From the NCBI GenBank assembly GCA_021413665.1, contig JAIOPW010000206.1, forward strand, positions 1 to 6,690: 6,690 bases of DNA. Reading direction: 5' to 3'. This document shows positions 1-6,083 of this stretch, piece by piece. The position numbers were made by a program, and so were the translations under genes. A model generated the notes under the pieces. That model searched no databases, was not told where the DNA came from, and saw nothing but the letters and a program-made list of their open reading frames with translations. Numbering within the stretch: the stretch's first letter is position 1; each line of letters starts with the position of its first letter. The DNA comes from Rhodocyclales bacterium (GTDB taxonomy: Bacteria; Pseudomonadota; Gammaproteobacteria; Burkholderiales; Rhodocyclaceae).

Positions 1-212
1 CATTTAACCTTACTGTATTACTCGTGTAAGCACTTGCTTTTACATACTCTTAGCATCCAGCAGCAGCAGATCCTTCATCTCGCACTTCCGCACTCAACTC
101 AGAACTCAACCCGGATCTTCCAACCCAGATCAGCAGCCGTACCTTCGATCTCAGCACGACCACCCACCACCGCCTCCAGCCCAGCAAGCACCTACACCTA
201 TCGGTTGTTTGG

Positions 213-224
213 TTTTTAAAGAAC
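213..224 (-). promoter_or_regulatory. rRNA boxA antitermination element
   Basis: The minus strand reads GTTCTTTAAAAA, close to the E. coli rrn boxA (TGCTCTTTAACA). In the RNA this element binds NusB and NusE (ribosomal protein S10) and lets RNA polymerase read through the untranslated rRNA operon without Rho termination. It lies about 40 nt downstream of the inferred transcription start, directly after a small hairpin, the boxB-boxA order seen in rrn leaders. Confidence 0.8.
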
Positions 225-228
225 TCCC

Positions 229-240
229 GCCCGGTTGGGC
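229..240 (-). promoter_or_regulatory. boxB-like hairpin upstream of boxA
   Basis: The minus strand reads GCCC-AACC-GGGC, a perfect 4-bp GC stem with a 4-nt loop, ending 4 nt before boxA. Its position matches the boxB hairpin of rrn leaders. The stem is short, so its role is inferred from position. Confidence 0.5.
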
Positions 241-266
241 AGCTCCGCAATCAGCAGAGAAGGGAG

Positions 267-295
267 ATTATATGGGGGCTTTTCAGATGTGTAAA
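267..295 (-). promoter_or_regulatory. rRNA operon promoter, sigma-70 type
   Basis: On the minus strand a -35 box TTTACA (295-290) is followed by a 17-nt spacer (289-273) and a perfect -10 box TATAAT (272-267). The expected start is near 258-261. Upstream of the -35, an A-rich run on the minus strand (about 307-317, AAAGAAAAT) could be a distal UP subsite, although the proximal part is G-rich. I see no clear second promoter. The discriminator after the -10 is pyrimidine-rich and moderately GC-rich (CTCCCTT). Confidence 0.8.
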
Positions 296-332
296 CCCCT
301 TGCCCCATTTTCTTTCCAGTTGGCGCAAAGCA

Positions 333-346
333 CGAGGCGAACCTCG
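333..346. repeat. Short perfect inverted repeat between the rRNA promoter and pyrD
   Basis: CGAGG and CCTCG are perfect 5-bp arms around a 4-nt centre (CGAA on plus, TTCG on minus). It lies 38 bp upstream of the rRNA -35 box and 81 bp before the pyrD start codon. No T-run follows on either strand, so it is not a standard terminator. It could be a protein-binding site or chance. The remaining bases of 296-388 show nothing I can assign. Confidence 0.35.
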
Positions 347-388
347 ACCGCATTAGTCTTAGGTGCAGAGGCCGAAACTGGAATCATC

Positions 389-418
389 CTGACCCTGGCA
401 TCGCTGGCATCGTAGAAT
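389..418 (+). promoter_or_regulatory. Candidate pyrD promoter
   Basis: A -35-like CTGACC (389-394, four of six matches to TTGACA) and a -10-like TAGAAT (413-418, five of six) are separated by 18 nt. The 18-nt spacer consists exactly of two tandem copies of CTGGCATCG (395-403 and 404-412). A start 6-8 nt after the -10 would fall at about 424-426, just ahead of the pyrD ATG at 427, giving a leaderless or nearly leaderless mRNA. I found no better -35/-10 pair in 296-388. The assignment rests on sequence match alone. Confidence 0.3.
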
Positions 419-426
419 CATGAGCC

Positions 427-1446
427 ATGATTCCTTACGCATTGATTCGACCTTTCCTCTTCGCACTCGATGCCGAGCGTGCGCATGAATTGATGATCGG
501 CCTTCTCGCCGTGGGTGGTTCGATGGGATTTCGGTCACGATCCCCGACCCGCTGCAATCCGATCGAAGTCATGGGACTTGAATTCCCCAACCGCGTCGGG
601 CTCGCCGCCGGACTCGATAAAAACGGAACGGCCATTGACGGACTTGGCCACCTCGGCTTCGGCTTTCTGGAGGTAGGAACAGTCACTCCACGCCCGCAAC
701 CCGGCAACCCCAGGCCACGCCTGTTCCGGTTGCCGGAACATCGGGCCATCATCAACCGTATGGGGTTCAACAACGCCGGAATCGACGCGCTGCTCAAGCA
801 CGTGGCGCGCGCGCATTATCGGGGAATACTAGGCATCAACATCGGCAAGAACTTCGATACCCCGATCGAGCGGGCGGTCGATGATTACCTGATTTGCCTC
901 GACAAGGCCTACCCCCTGGCCAGCTACATCGCCGTCAACATCTCGTCACCGAACACTATGAACCTGCGACAACTGCAGGGCGCGTCCGAACTCGACGCAC
1001 TGCTGGGAGCGTTGAAGGCCCGGCAAACAGTGCTGACGGATCAGCATGGCAAATACGTTCCACTGGCGCTCAAGATCGCACCCGATCTTGACGCGAGCCA
1101 GATCGTCAACATCGGCGACGCCCTCAGGCGGCATCGAATCGACGCCGTAATCGCGACCAACACGACACTCGGCCGCGAAGGTGTCGAAACATCGCCTCTC
1201 GCGGCCGAGGCCGGCGGACTTTCTGGTAGTCCACTGTTCGAAAAGTCAACCCGTGTGATCCGCAGCCTTGCCGAGGCACTGGCCGGCGAACTGCCCATCA
1301 TTGCCGCCGGAGGCATTACCAGCGGAACGCGCGCACACGCCAAACTTGCAGCGGGCGCCACATTGGTCCATATTTACAGTGGCCTCATTTACCGCGGTCC
1401 GCAGCTTGTCGCCGAGTGCATTGAAGCGACTGGCCTTGGGCGCTGA
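427..1446 (+). CDS. pyrD: Dihydroorotate dehydrogenase (quinone), class 2
   Basis: This enzyme oxidises (S)-dihydroorotate to orotate, the fourth step of de novo UMP synthesis, and passes the electrons through FMN to membrane quinone. The protein has 339 residues, against 336 in E. coli. The N-terminal segment (about 1-40, including DAERAHEL at 15-22) is the membrane-associated helical extension that marks class 2 enzymes. Further motifs are GLAAGLDKNG (58-67), NRMGFNNAGID (110-120) and NISSPNT (171-177), whose second serine (S174) corresponds to the class 2 catalytic base. The FMN phosphate-binding parts are AAGGI (293-297) and the HIYSGLIYRGP stretch (315-325). The ATG at 427 was chosen because its first residues align with the family N-terminus. 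There is no clear Shine-Dalgarno sequence before it. The gene is divergent from the rRNA promoter and lies 97 bp upstream of rsxA on the same strand. Confidence 0.97.
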   Translation: MIPYALIRPFLFALDAERAHELMIGLLAVGGSMGFRSRSPTRCNPIEVMGLEFPNRVGLAAGLDKNGTAIDGLGHLGFGFLEVGTVTPRPQPGNPRPRLFRLPEHRAIINRMGFNNAGIDALLKHVARAHYRGILGINIGKNFDTPIERAVDDYLICLDKAYPLASYIAVNISSPNTMNLRQLQGASELDALLGALKARQTVLTDQHGKYVPLALKIAPDLDASQIVNIGDALRRHRIDAVIATNTTLGREGVETSPLAAEAGGLSGSPLFEKSTRVIRSLAEALAGELPIIAAGGITSGTRAHAKLAAGATLVHIYSGLIYRGPQLVAECIEATGLGR

Positions 1447-1466
1447 AGTTACAATTCGACTCGCAC

Positions 1467-1496
1467 TTGCACAAGAACCGTTAAAAGCGAGATAAT
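1467..1496 (+). promoter_or_regulatory. Candidate promoter of the rsx operon
   Basis: TTGCAC (1467-1472, three of six matches to the -35 consensus) lies 18 nt before GATAAT (1491-1496, five of six to the -10). Transcription would start near 1503, leaving a leader of about 40 nt before rsxA. The -10 sits inside the left arm of an inverted repeat (1488-1516). No T-rich terminator for pyrD is visible in 1447-1543, so the rsx genes could also be reached from the pyrD promoter. The -35 match is weak. Confidence 0.35.
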
Positions 1497-1516
1497 TTGA
1501 CTTCCACCAATTCTCG
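1488..1516. repeat. Imperfect inverted repeat over the candidate rsx -10 region
   Basis: CGAGATAATT (1488-1497) and AATTCTCG (1509-1516) can pair through nine-tenths of the left arm, with one unpaired T (1493) and an 11-nt loop. It overlaps the candidate -10 box and the expected transcription start. It could be an operator, a leader hairpin or a weak 3' end for pyrD. No T-run follows, so a standard intrinsic terminator is unlikely. Confidence 0.35.
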
Positions 1517-1543
1517 TGGGCCAGACATGGTTATCTGCGCATC

Positions 1544-2128
1544 ATGACCAGCTATCTTTTTATTGTTCTTGGCGCTGTCCTAGTCAATAACGTTGTCTTC
1601 GTCCGCATTCTCGGACTGTGCCCTTTTATGGGCGTATCGAAGAAGCTTGAAACCGCACTTGGCATGGGGGCGGCGACTACCTTCGTCCTCACCATGGCCT
1701 GCGGTGCCAGCTACGTCATCGACCGCTGGCTGCTGATACCAAACCAGCTCGAATATCTGCGTACGCTGTCCTTCATCGTCACCATCGCTGCCATCGTGCA
1801 ACTCACAGAACTGGTGATCCAGAAAACCAGCCCGGTGCTGCACCAAGTACTGGGCATCTACCTGCCGCTGATCACGACCAATTGCGCGGTACTCGGCATC
1901 CCGCTGCTCAACGTCAGCCTGCGTCACAACTTCCTCGAATCGCTGCTGTTCGGCTTTGGCAGCGCAGTCGGCTTCACGCTCGCACTGATCCTGTTCGCCG
2001 GCATCCGCGAGAGGCTCGAAGCCGCGGACGTTCCAATCCATTTCCGGGGTACCGCGATCGCCATGATTACCGCGGGCCTGATGAGCCTCGCCTTCATGGG
2101 TTTCGCCGGACTGGACAAGTACAAGTAG
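1544..2128 (+). CDS. rsxA: Electron transport complex subunit RsxA (RnfA)
   Basis: RsxA is an integral inner-membrane subunit of the Rsx/Rnf complex, homologous to NqrE of the sodium-pumping NADH:quinone reductase. It pairs with RsxE to form the membrane core through which electrons pass and ion transport is thought to be coupled. The 194-residue product is almost wholly hydrophobic, with about six membrane segments. The signature NN...LGLCPFMGVSKKLE covers about 15-36, and a second conserved site, LITTNCAVLG, covers 109-118. Cys26 and Cys114 match the two cysteines that in the RnfA/NqrE family help bind an iron-sulfur cluster at the interface with the partner subunit. The ATG at 1544 gives the family N-terminus (MTSYLFIVLG). 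No good Shine-Dalgarno sequence precedes it; a six-codon upstream frame (1527-1547) ends over the start codon. The stop lies 2 bp before rsxB. Confidence 0.97.
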   Translation: MTSYLFIVLGAVLVNNVVFVRILGLCPFMGVSKKLETALGMGAATTFVLTMACGASYVIDRWLLIPNQLEYLRTLSFIVTIAAIVQLTELVIQKTSPVLHQVLGIYLPLITTNCAVLGIPLLNVSLRHNFLESLLFGFGSAVGFTLALILFAGIRERLEAADVPIHFRGTAIAMITAGLMSLAFMGFAGLDKYK

Positions 2129-2130
2129 CC

Positions 2131-2682
2131 ATGCTTGAAGCGATTCTGGTCATGGCGCTGGGCGCCGTATTGCTCGGTGCCGCGCTTGGATACGCGGCCG
2201 TTCGCTTCCGCGTCGAAGGCGATCCGCTGGTCGAAAAGATCGATGCCATTCTCCCGCAAACCCAATGCGGACAATGCGGGTTCCCGGGTTGCAAACCCTA
2301 CGCGCAGGCCATTGCAAAAGGGGAAGCGGAGATAAACCAGTGTCCGCCCGGCGGCGATGAAGGCATTCACAAGCTGGCAGACCTGCTGGGGCGGGAATTC
2401 AAATCGCTATCGGCGGAACATGGCATTGAAAAGCCGAAATCCATAGCTGTCATCGATGAACAGGCCTGCATCGGCTGCACGCTTTGCATCCAGGCCTGCC
2501 CGGTGGATGCCATAGTCGGCGCGGCGAAGCAGATGCACACCGTGGTCGGCGCTCAATGCACGGGGTGCGAACTGTGCATCGCACCCTGCCCCGTGGACTG
2601 TATCCGCATGGAACCCATCCTCGAAACCGTGGATACCTGGAAGTGGAAATATCCGGTGATCCCACTCAGGTCGGCAGCATGA
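2131..2682 (+). CDS. rsxB: Electron transport complex subunit RsxB (RnfB), ferredoxin-like
   Basis: RsxB is the iron-sulfur subunit thought to exchange electrons with soluble ferredoxin and relay them into the membrane part of the Rsx/Rnf complex. The product has 183 residues. A single hydrophobic N-terminal helix (about 3-25) anchors it. A 4Fe-4S domain follows with Cys46, Cys49, Cys54 and Cys71 (CGQCGFPGC, then NQCPPGG). Two ferredoxin motifs come next: Cys113, 116, 119 and 123 (CIGCTLCIQACP), and Cys143, 146, 149 and 153 (CTGCELCIAPCP). That gives ligands for three clusters, the compact proteobacterial form. The ATG at 2131 was chosen over longer in-frame starts inside rsxA because it gives the standard membrane anchor and begins 2 bp after the rsxA stop. 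The stop codon overlaps the rsxC start (ATGA). There is no strong ribosome binding site, so translation is probably coupled to rsxA. Confidence 0.97.
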   Translation: MLEAILVMALGAVLLGAALGYAAVRFRVEGDPLVEKIDAILPQTQCGQCGFPGCKPYAQAIAKGEAEINQCPPGGDEGIHKLADLLGREFKSLSAEHGIEKPKSIAVIDEQACIGCTLCIQACPVDAIVGAAKQMHTVVGAQCTGCELCIAPCPVDCIRMEPILETVDTWKWKYPVIPLRSAA

Positions 2683-4349
2683 TCTCCATGCTTTTCAACT
2701 TCAAGGGAGGCGTCAAGCCCGCTTCCCACAAGGACGAGTCAGCGCAGGCGCCGATTCGCGTTGCGCCGCTGCCCTCACACCTGGTGGTACCACTGCGCCA
2801 GAGCGCCCGTGCCGTGGCACGCTGTGTGGTTGAGCCGGGTCGAGTCGTTCTGAAGGGAGATGTCATTGCGGTGCCTGAAGGGCCGATGTGCACGGCAGTC
2901 CATGCACCCAGTTCAGGGACAGTGCGCGCCATCGCACCGCAGCCAATACCACATCCCTCGGGACTGCCGGCCCCCAGCATAGTCATCGAGCCCGACGGGG
3001 AAGACCGCTGGGTCGAGCGTAAGCGCTTCGACTACCGCACCTCCACGGCGCAGCAAACGCGCGACTATCTGCGCGATTGCGGTATTGTCGGCCTCGGCGG
3101 CGCCGGCTTTCCGAGCCATATCAAGCTAGGCCCTGGCGAAGCCGGCATCGAAACCCTGATCCTCAACGGCGCTGAGTGCGAACCCTGGATAACCTGCGAT
3201 GACCGGTTGATGCGCGAACGGGCCGACGGGATCCTCGCCGGGGCAGACATCATGCGCCATGTCACGGGTGCCCGCCGCGTCCTGATCGGCATCGAGGACA
3301 ACAAGCCGCAAGCGATCGAAGCGATGCAAACCGCCGTGCAAAGTCTCGGAAATAGCGTCATGCAAGTGATCGCCGTTCCGACGCGCTACCCGGCCGGTGG
3401 TGAAAAGCAACTGATCCGGACGCTGACCGGTATTGAAATTCCGTACGGAAAACTGGGGACGCACTTTGGTGTCCAGTGCTTCAATGTTGGCTCGGCGTAC
3501 GCCGTATTCCGTGCGGTCGAACATGGCGAGCCCCTGGTTTCGCGCGTGCTTACGCTGAGTGGAAACATGGCCAAGCCGGGCAATTTCGAAGTTCTCATAG
3601 GCACCCCGATCCGCGAATTGTTACCGCTGGCCGGACCACACGCAGATACCGATCGTTACCTGATGGGTGGGCCGATGATGGGCGTCGCGCTGCAGACCCT
3701 CGACACTCCCGTTATCAAGGGAACCAACTGCATCCTCGCCGGATCACCAGCGCTGTTCCCGCCGCCGCCACCGGAGATGCCCTGTATCCGCTGTGGCGCA
3801 TGCGCCCTCGCCTGCCCGGCCGAACTGCAACCTTTCGAACTGTACTGGTTCAGCAGAGCTAAAATATTCGGCAAGGCGCAGGAATACAGCCTCTTCGATT
3901 GCATCGAATGCGGGTGTTGTTCCTACGTCTGTCCATCGCGCATACCGCTGGTCGATTACTTCCGCTTCGCCAAGGGCGAAATCTGGGCACGGGAGAGGGA
4001 GAAGACTGCGGCGGACATCGCCCGCGAACGCTACGAACAACGGCTCGCCCGCGAGGAGCGTGAGAAGGCCGAAAAAGCCGCCAAGCTTGCCGCCAAGACC
4101 GCGGCTGGACGGGAGAAAGCCGCTGCCGCCCTTGCCGAAGTCGCGAAGCCCGCCACCACGCCCGAGGAAGACGCCAAGAAAGCCCTGATCGCCGCCGCAC
4201 TGGAACGCGCGAAGGCGCAGAAAGAACAGGCGCACCCGGAAAACACCGGCAACCTGAGCCCGGAACAGCAAGCAGAGGTTGCCGCCATCGAAGAACGCCG
4301 CGCCGAGATTCGCGAAATGGCAAAGCCGCACCTGCGGCAGGACGACTAG
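2679..4349 (+). CDS. rsxC: Electron transport complex subunit RsxC (RnfC), NADH- and FMN-binding
   Basis: RsxC is the peripheral cytoplasmic subunit that handles NAD(H) through FMN; its core resembles the NuoF subunit of complex I. The product has 556 residues. The N-terminal domain (about 1-110) begins FNFKGGVKP and contains HAPSSGTV. The nucleotide/FMN part has GLGGAGFPSHIK (138-149) and NGAECEPW (163-170). Two 4Fe-4S motifs follow: Cys369, 372, 375 and 379 (CIRCGACALACP), and Cys408, 411, 414 and 418 (CIECGCCSYVCP). From about 435 to the end the chain is charged and rich in Ala, Lys and Glu, probably a long helix or coiled coil. It is much shorter than the repeat-rich tail of E. coli RsxC (740 residues in all). 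The ATG at 2679 overlaps the rsxB stop and has AGG 8 nt upstream; an in-frame ATG at 2688 is the alternative. Confidence 0.96.
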   Translation: MISMLFNFKGGVKPASHKDESAQAPIRVAPLPSHLVVPLRQSARAVARCVVEPGRVVLKGDVIAVPEGPMCTAVHAPSSGTVRAIAPQPIPHPSGLPAPSIVIEPDGEDRWVERKRFDYRTSTAQQTRDYLRDCGIVGLGGAGFPSHIKLGPGEAGIETLILNGAECEPWITCDDRLMRERADGILAGADIMRHVTGARRVLIGIEDNKPQAIEAMQTAVQSLGNSVMQVIAVPTRYPAGGEKQLIRTLTGIEIPYGKLGTHFGVQCFNVGSAYAVFRAVEHGEPLVSRVLTLSGNMAKPGNFEVLIGTPIRELLPLAGPHADTDRYLMGGPMMGVALQTLDTPVIKGTNCILAGSPALFPPPPPEMPCIRCGACALACPAELQPFELYWFSRAKIFGKAQEYSLFDCIECGCCSYVCPSRIPLVDYFRFAKGEIWAREREKTAADIARERYEQRLAREEREKAEKAAKLAAKTAAGREKAAAALAEVAKPATTPEEDAKKALIAAALERAKAQKEQAHPENTGNLSPEQQAEVAAIEERRAEIREMAKPHLRQDD

Positions 4350-4368
4350 ACAAGATCGCAAAAACTTC

Positions 4369-5388
4369 GTGAACAACTCACCCTACATCCTCAAACCAGC
4401 CAGCGTCCGCTCCGTGATGTTACGTGTGCTGTGCGCGCTGCTACCCGGCATCGCGATCTACGTCTGGTTCTTCGGCGCCGCTATCCTGCTGCAAATTGCG
4501 CTCACCTCGATCACCGCGCTCGCTGCCGAAGCGCTGATCCTCGGCCTGCGCGGCAAACCCCTCAAACAGTTCCTGACTGACGGCTCCGCCCTTGTCACGG
4601 CTTGGCTGATCGCCCTCACCTTTCCTTCCATCGCGCCGTGGTGGTTGACAGTTCTGGGGACGATTCTGGCCATCGTTGTTGCCAAACAACTCTATGGCGG
4701 CCTCGGCCAGAATCCGTTCAATCCGGCAATGGTCGCCTTCGCATTGATGATTGTCGCCTACCCATCGCTGATGTCCCAGTGGCCGGCGGCCGGATCCACC
4801 GATTTTGCCGCGCAATGGCAGGCCATATTCGGCGCCCGCCAACTGGATGCAATCACCATGGCCACGCCGCTGGACGCGCTGCGCACCGTCCTGCGCGACC
4901 CTGAGCAACGCGCCGTGATAGCGGGGCTGTTGGGCGGCAATGCCACCTTCGGCAATATCGGGGGCCGCGGCTGGGAATGGGTCGCAGCAGGTTATCTGGC
5001 GGGGGGGCTGTGGCTGATACAACAGCGCGTCATCACTTGGCATATGCCCGCCGCCTTCCTCGCCACCCTGTTCGCCATTGCCGGTGTGTTTTCCCTGATC
5101 GATGCCACGCAATTTGCTCCACCGCTGTTTCACCTTCTCACCGGCGGCGCCATGCTGGGGGCTTTCTTCATCATCACCGACCCTGTCTCGGGCACGACCA
5201 CGCCAAGGGGCAAGCTGATTTTCGCCGCTGGCGTCGCTACCCTGACCTGGATCATCCGCAACTTTGGCGCTTATCCCGACGGCATCGCTTTCGCCGTGCT
5301 GCTGATGAACATTGCCGCGCCACTGATCGACCGCTACACCCAGCCCGCCGTGTTCGGCCGTCGCAAGGCGGACGGAGATCCGCAATGA
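4369..5388 (+). CDS. rsxD: Electron transport complex subunit RsxD (RnfD), covalent FMN membrane subunit
   Basis: RsxD is an integral membrane subunit homologous to NqrB. It carries a covalently bound FMN and is thought to pass electrons across the membrane to or from RsxG. The start is placed at GTG 4369, giving MNNSPYILKP and 339 residues. This matches the family N-terminus and lies 19 bp after the rsxC stop; the only upstream in-frame ATG is inside rsxC and would add 30 atypical residues. About nine or ten hydrophobic segments are visible. Signature stretches are GGLGQNPFNPAM (110-121), ATPLDALR (165-172) whose Thr166 is the likely FMN-linked residue, FFIITDPVSGTTTPRGK (266-282) and YPDGIAFAVLLMN (302-314). 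The gap before GTG lacks a good ribosome binding site, which may lower its translation. The stop overlaps the rsxG start (ATGA). Confidence 0.95.
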   Translation: MNNSPYILKPASVRSVMLRVLCALLPGIAIYVWFFGAAILLQIALTSITALAAEALILGLRGKPLKQFLTDGSALVTAWLIALTFPSIAPWWLTVLGTILAIVVAKQLYGGLGQNPFNPAMVAFALMIVAYPSLMSQWPAAGSTDFAAQWQAIFGARQLDAITMATPLDALRTVLRDPEQRAVIAGLLGGNATFGNIGGRGWEWVAAGYLAGGLWLIQQRVITWHMPAAFLATLFAIAGVFSLIDATQFAPPLFHLLTGGAMLGAFFIITDPVSGTTTPRGKLIFAAGVATLTWIIRNFGAYPDGIAFAVLLMNIAAPLIDRYTQPAVFGRRKADGDPQ

Positions 5389-6083
5389 GCGAACCCGTCG
5401 AAGTCACACACAGGGAATCGAGCGTATTTCGCATATCGATGCGCACTGCCGGAATCATGCTGGCCTTCACCCTGGTATTCACTGCGCTCATGGCCGGCAC
5501 CTTCCGCGCCACCGCGCCGCTGGTTGCGGCCAGCGCCCTAGTCGAGAAGCTGCGCCTGATCGGCGAAGTGCTGCCGCCCGGCGAGTACGACAACGACCTG
5601 ATGGCCGATGCGATCATCCTGCCGCCGCAAAGAGCACTCGGACTCGACGAAGAAACCCGGATCTGGCGCGCGCGCAAGCAAGGCGCTCCGGCGGCACTGG
5701 TATTCGAAGCCGCCGCGCCGGACGGCTATTCCGGCCGCATCGGACTGATCGTCGCGGTTGCCGCAGACGGCAAACTGATCGCCGTGCGCGTCACCGCCCA
5801 CAAGGAAACGCCGGGACTGGGCGACTATATCGACCCGAAAAAGGACAAGAACAAGACGCGGCCGTGGATCACGCAGTTCAGCAACCTGGGTTTCGATGCC
5901 GTGCCCGCCAAAAAATGGCGCGTGAAGAAGGACGGCGGCCACTTTGACCAGATGAGCGGCGCGACGATTTCGGCCCGCGCCGTCACCAATGCCAGCGGTC
6001 GCGCGCTGGCGTGGGCCGTGGAGAATAGGAACAAGCTGTTCGCCCTGCCTGCCAGCAGCCGATTTGAGGAGAACAAACCATGA
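5385..6083 (+). CDS. rsxG: Electron transport complex subunit RsxG (RnfG), covalent FMN subunit
   Basis: RsxG is anchored in the inner membrane by one N-terminal helix, with its FMN-binding domain on the periplasmic side. It is homologous to NqrC. The 232-residue product has a hydrophobic segment at about 21-44. The FMN-binding domain includes HKETPGLGD (139-147) and the attachment motif SGATIS (191-196), where Thr194 should carry FMN through a phosphoester bond. Attachment needs the flavin transferase ApbE, which is not encoded here. GGAG at 5374-5377 lies 7 nt before the ATG, a good ribosome binding site, and the start overlaps the rsxD stop. The stop overlaps the rsxE start in the same way. 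The C-terminus (FEENKP) is short and charged. Confidence 0.96.
   Translation: MSEPVEVTHRESSVFRISMRTAGIMLAFTLVFTALMAGTFRATAPLVAASALVEKLRLIGEVLPPGEYDNDLMADAIILPPQRALGLDEETRIWRARKQGAPAALVFEAAAPDGYSGRIGLIVAVAADGKLIAVRVTAHKETPGLGDYIDPKKDKNKTRPWITQFSNLGFDAVPAKKWRVKKDGGHFDQMSGATISARAVTNASGRALAWAVENRNKLFALPASSRFEENKP
6066..6071 (+). promoter_or_regulatory. Strong ribosome binding site of rsxE
   Basis: GAGGAG lies 8 nt before the ATG at 6080. It is the clearest Shine-Dalgarno sequence in the operon and fixes the rsxE start, which overlaps the rsxG stop codon. Confidence 0.75.

Larger units (their letters stand above)
1..260 (-). other. 5' leader of a ribosomal RNA operon (16S gene just off the left edge)
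   Basis: Read on the minus strand, this stretch has the layout of a proteobacterial rRNA leader: strong promoter, short GC-rich hairpin, boxA, then a CCGATAGGTGT-like segment (about 194-204), close to what follows boxA in betaproteobacterial 16S leaders. Transcription would start near position 260 and run off the left edge, where the minus strand ends in GTAAGGTTAAATG, a plausible sequence just ahead of the mature 16S 5' end. A small imperfect hairpin (TGTAA/TTACA arms at 25-29 and 40-44) lies near the edge. No 16S sequence is inside the window, so the rRNA gene itself is inferred. Nothing in the stretch looks protein coding: open frames here are short, low in complexity and lack ribosome binding sites. 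An alternative is the boxA ahead of 23S in a 16S-23S spacer, but the promoter immediately upstream argues against that. Confidence 0.8.

Noticed and set aside
34..415. Short open frames on both strands in the left intergenic region
   Set aside because: They lie in the rRNA leader and promoter, lack ribosome binding sites, and have low-complexity Ser/Thr/Pro-rich or otherwise unremarkable sequences.
1..426. Possible CRISPR, mobile-element end or attachment site in the non-coding left region
   Set aside because: There are no spaced repeats, terminal inverted repeats or transposase remnants. The region is explained by an rRNA promoter and leader plus the pyrD upstream sequence.
420..485. Alternative ATG at 420 ahead of pyrD
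   Set aside because: It is out of frame with pyrD and ends after about 20 codons; the ATG at 427 gives the family N-terminus.
1882..2130. Upstream extension of the rsxB frame inside rsxA
   Set aside because: The extension would place an Arg-rich segment ahead of the normal membrane anchor. The start at 2131, just after the rsxA stop, matches the family.
3744..4376. Minus-strand open frame of 210 codons
   Set aside because: It is antisense to the 3' half of rsxC. Its Phe- and Leu-rich makeup mirrors the Lys/Glu-rich plus-strand coding, so it is a shadow.
4977..5384. Upstream extension of the rsxG frame inside rsxD
   Set aside because: The frame is open, but the extension is rich in Arg, His and Pro with no family similarity. 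The ATG at 5385 has a good ribosome binding site and gives the expected N-terminal membrane anchor.
4441..5385. Long open frame (314 codons) on the minus strand
   Set aside because: It lies wholly inside rsxD in antisense. The plus-strand product has clear family motifs and membrane segments, while the antisense product is charged, rich in Gly and Gln, and matches nothing I recognise. Such frames are common opposite GC-rich genes.
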